64,000 nt of DNA from an uncultured Pelagibacteraceae bacterium (GTDB lineage Bacteria > Pseudomonadota > Alphaproteobacteria > Pelagibacterales > Pelagibacteraceae). Below the pieces are notes generated by a model that searched no databases, was not told the DNA's origin, and saw only the letters and a program-made list of their open reading frames with translations. A program made the position numbers and the translations under genes. Position 1 is the first letter of the stretch, and each line of letters starts with the position of its first letter. Positions 1-7,931 of the stretch are shown here, in pieces. The stretch is taken from the NCBI GenBank assembly GCA_902543295.1, contig CACBXW010000001.1, positions 1 through 64,000 on the forward strand, given 5' to 3'.

Positions 1-1
1 C

Positions 2-766
2 GAGCCTAAAAATAAAAATTTTTTCCATATTTTATTAAATAAAATTGAAAAAAAGGTAGTAAGATATTTGTATTTGATAATTTTCTCTCATGAAAAAAGA
101 GCAATTAAATTTTTAAATGATACAAAAATTAAAAAAAAATACTTAATTTTTAATAATTCATTGTCATTAGATTATTATAAAAAATATAAGAAAAGAAAAA
201 ATCATATAAGCTTTACAAAAAAAAAATTATTTTATTTCGGATCAATTGGCCCTGGTCATGCTCTTAATAATATCATTAAGTCTTTTAAATACTTGGAAAA
301 TAATATTTATTTAACCATATATGGGTGGGTTGTTGATTATAATTATTATAAAAATATAAAAAAGTTGATTATAGAAAATAATTTATCAAAAAATATCAGT
401 GTCAAATTAGATGTAAAAGATTATGTTTGGAAACAAGAAATATTAAAAAATCATTTGGGAATAGCACTATATGAAGATATTTCATTGAGCCATAAATACA
501 TGTTTACAGCTTCACAAAAGATTAATGCATATATAGCAGCAAATATTCCTGTCCTTGTTACAAAGAATAGAGATAATAAAAAATTTATTGATAAGTATAA
601 TTGTGGCGTTTGTACTTCTTTATACCCAAAAATGATAGCAAAAAATATTAATCTTACATTAAAAAATAAGAAAAAATATTTAACAATAAAAAAAAATACA
701 AACAAAACTTTTAAAAAAGTTTTTAATTTTGAAAATCAATTTAAAAAAATAGAAAATGAATTATAA
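2..766 (+). CDS. Glycosyltransferase, GT-B-like, 5'-truncated by window edge
   Basis: The frame is open back to base 2 with no stop, so the N-terminal part lies outside the window and the TTG at 68 need not be a start. About 254 residues are visible. The pattern fits the C-terminal half of a GT-B glycosyltransferase: a strand 'FYFGSIG' opening the second Rossmann domain, then 'ASQKINAYIAANIPVLV', where GT-B enzymes carry the helix and loop that hold the nucleotide sugar, followed by 'NCGVCT'. It is the first visible gene of the polysaccharide island and probably adds one sugar to a lipid-linked or LPS-type glycan on the cytoplasmic side of the membrane. Donor and acceptor cannot be told. It ends one base before the convergent methyltransferase-like gene. 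Confidence 0.7.
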   Translation, partial: EPKNKNFFHILLNKIEKKVVRYLYLIIFSHEKRAIKFLNDTKIKKKYLIFNNSLSLDYYKKYKKRKNHISFTKKKLFYFGSIGPGHALNNIIKSFKYLENNIYLTIYGWVVDYNYYKNIKKLIIENNLSKNISVKLDVKDYVWKQEILKNHLGIALYEDISLSHKYMFTASQKINAYIAANIPVLVTKNRDNKKFIDKYNCGVCTSLYPKMIAKNINLTLKNKKKYLTIKKNTNKTFKKVFNFENQFKKIENEL

Positions 767-767
767 C

Positions 768-1712
768 TTAGATAATTTTTAAGTATATTGAACCAGGCTG
801 AGTATCTTTTTTTAGATAAGGACATTTTTTGTTCAGGCTTTCAAAATGACTATTTTTCAGATAGTTAAGAGACAAGAGAACCTCATATCTATCTGTATTT
901 GATAAAATTCCTTCCAATAAGTATTGTTCGTTCCACAATCGAATTTTATCGAATGTCCAATTAGGTAAATAATTATTCGGTGTGAATATGTCGTGTATGT
1001 GAACAATTACTCCACTTTTTAATTGTGGCAATATATCTAGATAAAATTTTAATACATCTCCATCTGGTCTTATTATGTGTGAGCTATCTAAAAAAAATAT
1101 ATCATTTTTATCTAATTCAGAACTCCAGTTCACAGATATATTTTCTAGTGGTTGCGTAATTATTTCAATATCAAAATTCTTCAACCATTTATTTTCAAAT
1201 GGTTCAATACACTTCACTTCAGTCGAAAATTTTAAAAATTTATTTTTTTTTATAGCCTCTAGACATATCAAAGTTGAGTGACCACTGCCCACTTCAATAA
1301 TTTTTTTTGGTTTAATATATCTAATCATTTGATAATAAATTTCTGCATCTCCTTCTTCAAATGATCCATTTTTTAAAGTAAAATTATAATTTTTTGTTCC
1401 GTTATTTAAGTCGAGTTTTATCAATTCGTCTTCAAATTTAAAATTTTCTAGATATTTGATTTGTTTAGAAATATTTAAGTTAATTGATGATAAATTTCTT
1501 TTTAAATATTTTTTTTTGTCTTCGGAGGAATATTGAATTTTGGGCTCATAATAATGATTGATTATGGGATGCAAGCCGAGCTTATCAAGTGTTTTTTTTG
1601 TTATGGGTAAATTTTCAGGACCTCTTTTTTTATATTTAATAAGTACCCATCCCACACTAAATACAATGAAAGATAGAAATAAATCATATATTTTAATAAA
1701 GAAAGATTTCAT
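768..1712 (-). CDS. Membrane-anchored class I SAM-dependent methyltransferase
   Basis: This 314-residue protein starts with a hydrophobic segment at about residues 4-25, which suggests a single N-terminal membrane anchor. A class I methyltransferase fold follows: 'IIEVGSGHST' at 138-147 is the SAM-binding glycine loop, and 'FFLDSSH' near 206-212 and 'GVIVHIHDIF' further on match the later strands of the Methyltransf_24-type family. It most likely methylates a sugar or other part of a surface glycan at the membrane; the target is not visible. It is convergent with the truncated glycosyltransferase and divergent from the PLP enzyme, with 91 bases between the divergent starts. The family call is moderately sure and the substrate is unknown. 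Confidence 0.7.
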   Translation of the reverse strand: MKSFFIKIYDLFLSFIVFSVGWVLIKYKKRGPENLPITKKTLDKLGLHPIINHYYEPKIQYSSEDKKKYLKRNLSSINLNISKQIKYLENFKFEDELIKLDLNNGTKNYNFTLKNGSFEEGDAEIYYQMIRYIKPKKIIEVGSGHSTLICLEAIKKNKFLKFSTEVKCIEPFENKWLKNFDIEIITQPLENISVNWSSELDKNDIFFLDSSHIIRPDGDVLKFYLDILPQLKSGVIVHIHDIFTPNNYLPNWTFDKIRLWNEQYLLEGILSNTDRYEVLLSLNYLKNSHFESLNKKCPYLKKDTQPGSIYLKII

Positions 1713-1803
1713 ATTTAATTATTGTTAAATATATATATTTTATATTTAGACTTTTAAATACTTTAATTGTAAATTCTATTAACAATAGCTTAACTTTTAA
1801 AAT

Positions 1804-3054
1804 ATGAATTTTGATTTAAAAATTAAAAATTTAATTAATTCAATTAATTTAAATAAACAAAATAATAAAAAATTAGATCTCAGATTTCCTTTATTAGAAG
1901 ATGGATTTACAGATGAGGATATATACCAAGCTTTAGAAGTTTTGCTTTCAAAAAATATTACAATGTCTAAAATTACAAGAAAATTCGAGCAAAGATTTGC
2001 TGATTATGTTGGAGCAAAATATGCTGTGATGGTAAATTCTGGTTCATCAGCAAATTTGTTGGCTGCATTTGCCTTAACTAATCCCTATAAAAAAAATAAT
2101 TTAAAATTTGGAGATAAATTTATTATACCTGCAATTTGTTGGTCAACCTCATTATGGCCATTTGTTCAGAGCGGTTTAAAGCCAATTTTTATAGATGTAT
2201 CAAAAGAAGATTTTTGTATTGATGTTTCAAAACTAAAAAATATGAACTTAAATAAAATTAAGGCAATTGTTTCTATAAATATATTGGGCAATAGTCCCGA
2301 TATATCAAAACTTGCAAACATCTGTCAGGAAAATAATATTTACCTCATAGAGGATACATGTGAGGCATTAGGATCTAAGTTTAAAAAAAAATCATTAGGA
2401 ACTTTCGGTGATTTTGGAACATATTCATTTTATTATTCACACCAAATTACCTCAGGAGAAGGAGGTATGGTTGTATGCAAAACTAAAAAAGACTTTGACT
2501 TGTTAAAAGTTCTTAGATCTCATGGATGGGATAGGAATATTTCAAAAAAAAATTCAAATAAATTTAATTTTATAAACTCAGGATTTAATTTAAGACCTTT
2601 AGATTTAACAGCAGCCATTGGTCTTAACCAATTAAAGAGGCTCAATAAAATGAAACAAATTAGAGAATATAATAAAAATAAAATTACCAATCATATAAAA
2701 AAGTTACCAAATTGGAGTAATCAATTTCAGTTTTTTTCTGCGAGAAAATACTTAGAACCTAGTTGGTTTGGCCTTCCTCTTCTCATGAATAAAAAATTTA
2801 TTAAAAAGAAAAGCATTTTTTTGAAATATTTAAATAAAAATAATATAGAGACAAGACCAATTTTGAGTGGAAATTTTTTAAAACAACCCTGTGTTTCACT
2901 TTACAATTTAAATAATCCAGAAAAAAATTTCAGAAATGCAAATGAAATTGATGAAAGAGGATTTTTCATAGGATTACCCACTGAAAAGTACACAACACAA
3001 AAAGTAGAGTATTTAGCAAATAAATTATTGCAAATTGAAAAATTTTCTAATTAG
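1804..3054 (+). CDS. DegT/DnrJ-family PLP enzyme of the His-type (sugar 3-dehydratase-like)
   Basis: This 416-residue protein has the fold and motifs of the DegT/DnrJ/EryC1/StrS sugar aminotransferases: 'NSGSSANLLA' at 78-87 for the PLP phosphate, 'IEDTCEALG' at 182-190 with Asp184 for the pyridine nitrogen, and 'SFYYSHQITSGEGG' at 208-221. In aminotransferases the residue after 'SFxxx' is the Lys that binds PLP. Here it is His213. The same change defines the 3-dehydratases ColD (GDP-4-keto-6-deoxymannose) and RfbH/E1 (CDP-4-keto-6-deoxyglucose), which remove the 3-hydroxyl to make 3,6-dideoxysugars. The cysteine cluster of E1 is not seen in the segment between the GEGG motif and 'GFNLRPLDLTAA', so a ColD-like mechanism is the better guess. 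The 3' end overlaps the convergent glycosyltransferase by 8 bases. Confidence 0.8.
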   Translation: MNFDLKIKNLINSINLNKQNNKKLDLRFPLLEDGFTDEDIYQALEVLLSKNITMSKITRKFEQRFADYVGAKYAVMVNSGSSANLLAAFALTNPYKKNNLKFGDKFIIPAICWSTSLWPFVQSGLKPIFIDVSKEDFCIDVSKLKNMNLNKIKAIVSINILGNSPDISKLANICQENNIYLIEDTCEALGSKFKKKSLGTFGDFGTYSFYYSHQITSGEGGMVVCKTKKDFDLLKVLRSHGWDRNISKKNSNKFNFINSGFNLRPLDLTAAIGLNQLKRLNKMKQIREYNKNKITNHIKKLPNWSNQFQFFSARKYLEPSWFGLPLLMNKKFIKKKSIFLKYLNKNNIETRPILSGNFLKQPCVSLYNLNNPEKNFRNANEIDERGFFIGLPTEKYTTQKVEYLANKLLQIEKFSN

Positions 3055-3766
3055 ACAAAAGCCTATATTTCCAGAATAATTTTAACATGCTTAAAAAAGA
3101 ATTAATAATTAAACTTATGTTAACAGAACTTTCACCTCTAATTCTGTTAACAAAAATTGAGTCAATTTCCTTAATCTTGAGTTTTTCTTGTTTAAAAATT
3201 AATAATATTTCAGTCAATATTAAAAATTCTTTACTGATAAAATTTTTTTTATTTATTAAAATTCTTAATCCTTTTTTACTATAAAACCTATATCCATTTG
3301 TGTAATCTTTTATGTCAAGCCTGAATAAAAATTCTAATAATAAATTAGCTAAGCTAGAAAATATGACTCTATTAATTGGCCAATTTAAAATTTTGCTTTT
3401 GACTAAATATCTACTACCAATGAGTAAATCCAAATTTTCATTTATCAACTTTTTAAGATTTCTATTTAATTCAGATGGTTTATGCGAGAAATCACTGTCC
3501 ATTTCAATGAAATATTTAATATTCTTTTTTCTAAAAAGTTTTTTAAACCCATAAATTACAGCAGATCCTCTACCAAGTTTTTTTTTTCGTCTATAATAAT
3601 ATAGATTTTTTAATTTTTTATGTTTTATGATTACTTCTGTTCTATCATTTTCTGAGTCATCAACAATTACAATATAACTATTAGTGTATTTTCTAATATG
3701 TTTTATAAGTTTAATAATATTTTTTTCTTCATGATAAGCTGGAATTACAATTCCTATATTAGACAT
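3047..3766 (-). CDS. Family 2 glycosyltransferase, polyprenyl-phosphate mannosyltransferase (DPM1)-like
   Basis: This 239-residue protein is a GT-A fold family 2 glycosyltransferase. It begins with 'IGIVIPAYHEEKNI' and has 'VDDSENDRT' at about 35-43 for the nucleotide, 'EMDSDFSHKP' with the metal-binding D90-x-D92, 'GSRY', 'DYTNGYR' and the late 'NRIRGESSVN', an order typical of dolichol- or undecaprenyl-phosphate mannosyl/glucosyl transferases. No long C-terminal membrane domain is present; only a weakly hydrophobic tail follows. It would load a sugar onto polyprenyl phosphate at the inner face of the membrane, giving a donor that the GT-C membrane transferase at 7932-9383 could use. Sugar identity is not visible. 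Confidence 0.8.
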   Translation of the reverse strand: MSNIGIVIPAYHEEKNIIKLIKHIRKYTNSYIVIVDDSENDRTEVIIKHKKLKNLYYYRRKKKLGRGSAVIYGFKKLFRKKNIKYFIEMDSDFSHKPSELNRNLKKLINENLDLLIGSRYLVKSKILNWPINRVIFSSLANLLLEFLFRLDIKDYTNGYRFYSKKGLRILINKKNFISKEFLILTEILLIFKQEKLKIKEIDSIFVNRIRGESSVNISLIINSFLSMLKLFWKYRLLSN

Positions 3767-3818
3767 TTTATACTATATTTTATAAAAAAATTTTTATAAG
3801 TGTGTATCTTATAATGTT

Positions 3819-4763
3819 ATGAAAAAATATAAAAATTCAAAAATTTTTTTAGCTGGACACAATGGGTTAGTCGGATCAGCAATATATGATAAACTTAGGT
3901 TGTGTGGTTATAAAAGGTTAATTGTAAAGAAAAGAAAAGAATTAGATTTAAAAAATTCAGATAAAGTTTTAAGGTTTCTCAAAAAAACAAAACCAGATTA
4001 TATTATAATTGCTGCAGCTAAAGTTGGTGGAATTAAAGCTAATAATAATTTATCAGGACAATTTATCTACGAAAATCTATGTATTCAAAATAATTTGATA
4101 GATGGTGCTCATAAAATTGGTGTTAAAAAATTAATTTTTTTAGGTTCCAGTTGTATATATCCTAGACTTAGCAAACAACCTATCAAAGAAAAATACTTGC
4201 TTGAAGGACCACTAGAAAAAACAAATGAGGCCTATGCAATAGCAAAAATTGCTGGTGTTAAAATGTGTGAATACTATAATAAACAATATTCAACTAATTT
4301 TTTGAGTTTAATGCCATGTAATACATTCGGAAAAAACGATAATTATGATTTAGAAAGCTCACACTTTTTACCCGCGTTAATAAAGAAAATATATCAAGCT
4401 AAAATTAAAAATAAAAAATTTGTAGAACTTTGGGGAAATGGCAAGACTTTGCGAGAAGTTATATATGTGGAAGATATTGCAAATGCTGTAATTCATTTTC
4501 TCTTTACCAATACAAGTCATAATTTGATAAATATTGGCACTGAAAAAGAAATGAGTATAGAGGATTATGCTAACAAAATTATGAAAATTTTGGGTATAAA
4601 AATTAAAATTAAATATATAAACAAAACTTTGACTGGCACTCCAAGAAAAGTGTTAGATTGTAAACTAGCCAAATCTTATAATTGGAAAGCAAAATTCAGC
4701 GTTTATGATGGTTTAAAAGAAACTATAAAAGATTTTGAAAAAAATTATTTAAAATATAATTAA
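3819..4763 (+). CDS. fcl: GDP-L-fucose synthase (GDP-4-keto-6-deoxymannose 3,5-epimerase/4-reductase)
   Basis: The 314-residue SDR protein makes GDP-L-fucose from the Gmd product with NADPH. The dinucleotide loop is 'GHNGLVGSA' at 13-21. The catalytic set matches E. coli Fcl: 'GSSCIYP' gives Ser110 and the epimerisation Cys112, 'YAIAK' gives Tyr139 and Lys143, and 'SSHFLPAL' gives the acid His182. Length is normal for the family. ColC (GDP-colitose synthase) is a close homologue with the same residues, so in a locus that also has a His-type 3-dehydratase the colitose route cannot be excluded. The gene is convergent with gmd; the two stop codons overlap by 4 bases. Confidence 0.92.
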   Translation: MKKYKNSKIFLAGHNGLVGSAIYDKLRLCGYKRLIVKKRKELDLKNSDKVLRFLKKTKPDYIIIAAAKVGGIKANNNLSGQFIYENLCIQNNLIDGAHKIGVKKLIFLGSSCIYPRLSKQPIKEKYLLEGPLEKTNEAYAIAKIAGVKMCEYYNKQYSTNFLSLMPCNTFGKNDNYDLESSHFLPALIKKIYQAKIKNKKFVELWGNGKTLREVIYVEDIANAVIHFLFTNTSHNLINIGTEKEMSIEDYANKIMKILGIKIKIKYINKTLTGTPRKVLDCKLAKSYNWKAKFSVYDGLKETIKDFEKNYLKYN

Positions 4764-5776
4764 ATATAATTATTTAACTCTGACTCAATCATTATTTTAA
4801 CAAGTTCTTTTAATTTTGTTTTTGATTTCCACTTTAAAAATTTATCTGCCTTAGATGAGTCGCCAATCAGAATATCAACCTCAGCTGGTCTAAAAAATTT
4901 TGGATTAATTTTTATTATTGTTCTTCTATTTTCTCTATTAATTAATCTTTCATTCAGTCCTTTTCCAACCCATTTTGCATCAATTTTTAGAAATCTTAAT
5001 GTTTCATTTATGAATTGTTTAACAGAATATGTTTTTCCTGTTGAAATAACAAAATCTCGAGGCTTTTTTTGCTGAAGCATTTTCCATATGGCTTCAACGT
5101 ATTCTTTTGCGTAACCCCAGTCCCTTTTTGCATAAATATTTCCAAGTTCTAGACAATTTAAATCTCCTTTCAATATTTTGACAAGACCAAGCGTAATCTT
5201 TCTTGTAACAAATTCCTCTCCTCTTAATGGAGATTCGTGATTAAATAGGATTCCAGAGACAGCAAAAATATTATATGACTCTCTATAAAGTTGAGTAGTA
5301 AAATGTCCAAATACTTTTGCAATTGCATATGGGCTTTGTGGATTAAAATTTGTATCTTCATTTTGTATTTTTTCACTTACTTTTCCATACATCTCCGAAG
5401 ATGAAGCTTGATAAAATTTAATTTTTGGATCTACTTCCCTTATTGTCTCAAGAAGTTTTAGAACTGAGGTTCCAGTAACATTAGATGTATATAAAGGACT
5501 ATTGAATGAGCTCTTCACAAAAGATTGCGCTCCAAGGTTATAAATTTCATCAAATTTATATTTTTGCAATAATCTTTTAATATCGTATAGTTCACTTAGT
5601 TCTAGTTCTTCCAATATTACTTTTTTTTCAATTCCGAGTCTTTTTAATCTCCAAAGACTTGATCTTGAAGATCTTCTATCAGAACCAATTACTTTATAAT
5701 TCTTCTTTAATAAGAGATTTGCTAAATAGGCACCATCTTGGCCGGAGACACCAGTTATTAACGCAGTTTTTTTCAT
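4760..5776 (-). CDS. gmd: GDP-mannose 4,6-dehydratase
   Basis: The 338-residue SDR enzyme converts GDP-D-mannose to GDP-4-keto-6-deoxy-D-mannose, the branch point to GDP-L-fucose, GDP-D-rhamnose, GDP-perosamine and GDP-colitose. The NADP loop 'GVSGQDGAYLA' is at 9-19, 'SSSEMYG' at 125-131 holds the serine/glutamate pair of the active site, and 'SPYAIAK' gives Tyr150 and Lys154. The RR segment after strand 2 ('SDRRSSRSSLWRL') is the NADP-specific, oligomer-forming loop of Gmd. Its product feeds Fcl, encoded on the opposite strand next door. Confidence 0.95.
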   Translation of the reverse strand: MKKTALITGVSGQDGAYLANLLLKKNYKVIGSDRRSSRSSLWRLKRLGIEKKVILEELELSELYDIKRLLQKYKFDEIYNLGAQSFVKSSFNSPLYTSNVTGTSVLKLLETIREVDPKIKFYQASSSEMYGKVSEKIQNEDTNFNPQSPYAIAKVFGHFTTQLYRESYNIFAVSGILFNHESPLRGEEFVTRKITLGLVKILKGDLNCLELGNIYAKRDWGYAKEYVEAIWKMLQQKKPRDFVISTGKTYSVKQFINETLRFLKIDAKWVGKGLNERLINRENRRTIIKINPKFFRPAEVDILIGDSSKADKFLKWKSKTKLKELVKIMIESELNNYI

Positions 5777-5825
5777 TTGTAATCATATTAATAATTAATT
5801 TTTTACATAAGTATAGCTAATAATT

Positions 5826-6725
5826 TTAATTATCGATCCTAATCCAATTATTTGGAACTGTGTCTATTTCACTTTCTTTTATTGTACCACTCCAATTTTT
5901 TGGAGCTATAATAATTTTATTTTTATTATTTGAGAGCCATGCACCCCACCAAGCAAATGTGCTATTAGGTACAATAAAATTTTTAAAACAAGACATCAAA
6001 TAAAGATAATTTTTAAATTTATTGCCAGCTTTTTCATGACCAACAAATATAAATCTTTCGCTATATCCAAAATTTCTTCTGCACCAGTCTAAATCATCAG
6101 AGAATATAAAAATTTTTGATATTTTACCAAGTTTTTGATCAAAATATTTAATAGAATTTTTATAATAATTAATACTTATTGCATTTAATTCCTTAGTGTT
6201 AAGATGATCTGTTCTTCTTACATTTAAACAAATATCATTTTCCAAATTTATTTCTTTATTGAATAATATATTTTCTTTTTTAATTCTTAGATCGTTAAAA
6301 TTGTATAAATTTAAGATTTCATCCCTATAATCTTTAAAATAATCTTCAGATTGCCAATAACCATCGATGTATACCAATTTTTTTTTATTTTTAATTAATC
6401 TAAAATCTACTTTCCTAGATCTTTCCATAAATACATGAAAATTAAGTCTATCAACTAATTTTGTAATATTGTGTCTTAATACATAATTATTAAAAAATTG
6501 CATTGTATAGAGCAAGGCAAAATAATTAATTTTTTTTTTTTTTATATCAAATATATCCAAATCAAAGTTTCTAATAATGTAACCTTTTGGAGGTTTAATT
6601 TTTTTTTCAATTAAATATCTTGTATCACATATAACATTAGTATTTATTTTTTTTGCTAAAGCATAAGCTGTAGCATATTGGAACATTTGGTTTCCCAATC
6701 CATCTTTAATATTAACAATGATCAT
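5826..6725 (-). CDS. Alpha-1,2-fucosyltransferase family (GT11)
   Basis: The 299-residue protein has the GT11 hallmarks: 'GLGNQMFQYATAYALA' at 9-24 near the N terminus, the GDP-binding 'NVRRTD' at 168-173 (usually HxRRxD) and 'NSTFAWWGAWLS' in the C-terminal third. It would transfer L-fucose, or a related GDP-6-deoxysugar such as colitose, from the donor made by Gmd and Fcl to a galactose-like acceptor in alpha-1,2 linkage. Codons 61-66 contain an uninterrupted run of 14 A on the coding strand (plus-strand T tract at 6530-6543), a possible slippage site. The stop is 49 bases before the gmd start, and the ATG directly abuts the stop of the upstream epimerase gene, so the three minus-strand genes may form one transcript. 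Confidence 0.9.
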   Translation of the reverse strand: MIIVNIKDGLGNQMFQYATAYALAKKINTNVICDTRYLIEKKIKPPKGYIIRNFDLDIFDIKKKKINYFALLYTMQFFNNYVLRHNITKLVDRLNFHVFMERSRKVDFRLIKNKKKLVYIDGYWQSEDYFKDYRDEILNLYNFNDLRIKKENILFNKEINLENDICLNVRRTDHLNTKELNAISINYYKNSIKYFDQKLGKISKIFIFSDDLDWCRRNFGYSERFIFVGHEKAGNKFKNYLYLMSCFKNFIVPNSTFAWWGAWLSNNKNKIIIAPKNWSGTIKESEIDTVPNNWIRIDN

Positions 6726-7772
6726 TTAATTTATTTTCAAGATAATATCTTCAAATATCTTTTTTAAATCATATTTTATTTCCCATTTTGGATAGTGATT
6801 TTTTATTTTATTCAAATTACTAATGTAACATTTATGATCTCCAATTCTTGAATTATTATTATATGTATAATTCATCTTTATACCGGTGATATTCTCTACA
6901 AACTCTATTGCTTCAAGAATAGATATTGAATTTTTCCTCCCTCCACCAATATTGTAAACTTCTGCAATTCTGGGCTTCTCAAAAAATAATCTTGCAAAAT
7001 TTTTTATATCTTCAGAGTGAATATTATCTCTGACTTGTTTTCCTTTATATCCATATATCGTATACTTTTTTTTTTTAAGATTGCACCTAATCAAATAATT
7101 TAAGAAACCGTGCTGCTCAACACCAGATTGATTTGGTCCTGTTAAGCACCCACCCCTTAAACAACATGTATGAATATCAAAATATCTCCCGTATTCTTGA
7201 ACAATTAAATCAGCTGATAATTTAGAAACTCCGAATAATGAATGTATGCAATTATCAACATTGAAGTTTTCGTCAATTCCGTTTTTGTATTTATCCTGCA
7301 AAAAATCATATCTTTTCTTTTTCTCCTTAAGTTTAATCTTATTTGGGTTATCTCCATAAACCTTATTTGTTGAAAAATATATAACAGTTGTCTTTTTTAA
7401 TTTTTTTCTAACAGCTTCCATTAAATTTATTGTAGCTGATGCATTTATTTCGAAATCTCTCAAAGGTATTTTTGCTGCTGTGTCATGACTTGGTTGTGCA
7501 GCGCAATGAGCAATATCATTTGGCTTTGTGTTCTCAATGAGATCAAATACTTTTTTTTTATCTGTTATATCCAAATTTAGATGTTTATAATTTTTTACAT
7601 TCTTTAATAAAAAATTTTTAGTTTTATTAGTGTTACCACTTTTTCCAAAAAATTTAGATCTTTCGTTATTATCTAGTCCAATAACTAGATCATACTCTTT
7701 GTGAAGTCCATAAACTATTTCTGATCCAATCAATCCTGTAGATCCAGTAACGAGTAATATTTTTTTTTTCAT
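6726..7772 (-). CDS. CDP-tyvelose/CDP-paratose 2-epimerase-like SDR protein
   Basis: The chosen ATG (7770-7772) gives 348 residues and puts the NAD loop 'GSTGLIGSE' at 10-18; an upstream ATG at 7808 would add 12 unrelated residues. Motifs follow CDP-tyvelose 2-epimerase (Tyv/RfbE) closely: 'STNKVYGDNPN' at 134-144, 'HSLFGVSK' at 177-184, 'RGGCLTGPNQSG' and 'GYKGKQVRDNIHSED'. Tyv has Tyr-x-x-x-Lys where this protein has Phe180-x-x-x-Lys184, so the usual SDR catalytic Tyr is missing. The family inverts C2 of a nucleotide sugar by oxidation and reduction. Together with the His-type dehydratase it points to a 3,6-dideoxyhexose, but the substrate is inferred only from homology. Confidence 0.78.
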   Translation of the reverse strand: MKKKILLVTGSTGLIGSEIVYGLHKEYDLVIGLDNNERSKFFGKSGNTNKTKNFLLKNVKNYKHLNLDITDKKKVFDLIENTKPNDIAHCAAQPSHDTAAKIPLRDFEINASATINLMEAVRKKLKKTTVIYFSTNKVYGDNPNKIKLKEKKKRYDFLQDKYKNGIDENFNVDNCIHSLFGVSKLSADLIVQEYGRYFDIHTCCLRGGCLTGPNQSGVEQHGFLNYLIRCNLKKKKYTIYGYKGKQVRDNIHSEDIKNFARLFFEKPRIAEVYNIGGGRKNSISILEAIEFVENITGIKMNYTYNNNSRIGDHKCYISNLNKIKNHYPKWEIKYDLKKIFEDIILKIN

Positions 7773-7931
7773 AAGGAAATATTTAATAAAAAAAAATTGT
7801 TTTACCAATAAAATTTATAATATTAGAGTTGATAATCATTATTTTAATATTTTAAATTTTATACAATAAACATAATTATAAATTGAAATTATTGATATAG
7901 ATATAAATACAAGTAATATAATTTTATTTAA

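Noticed and set aside
7773-7931. Promoters in the 159-base divergent gap between the epimerase-like and GT-C genes
   Set aside because: The gap is almost pure AT with many TATAAT-like words and no clear -35 partner, so no box could be chosen.
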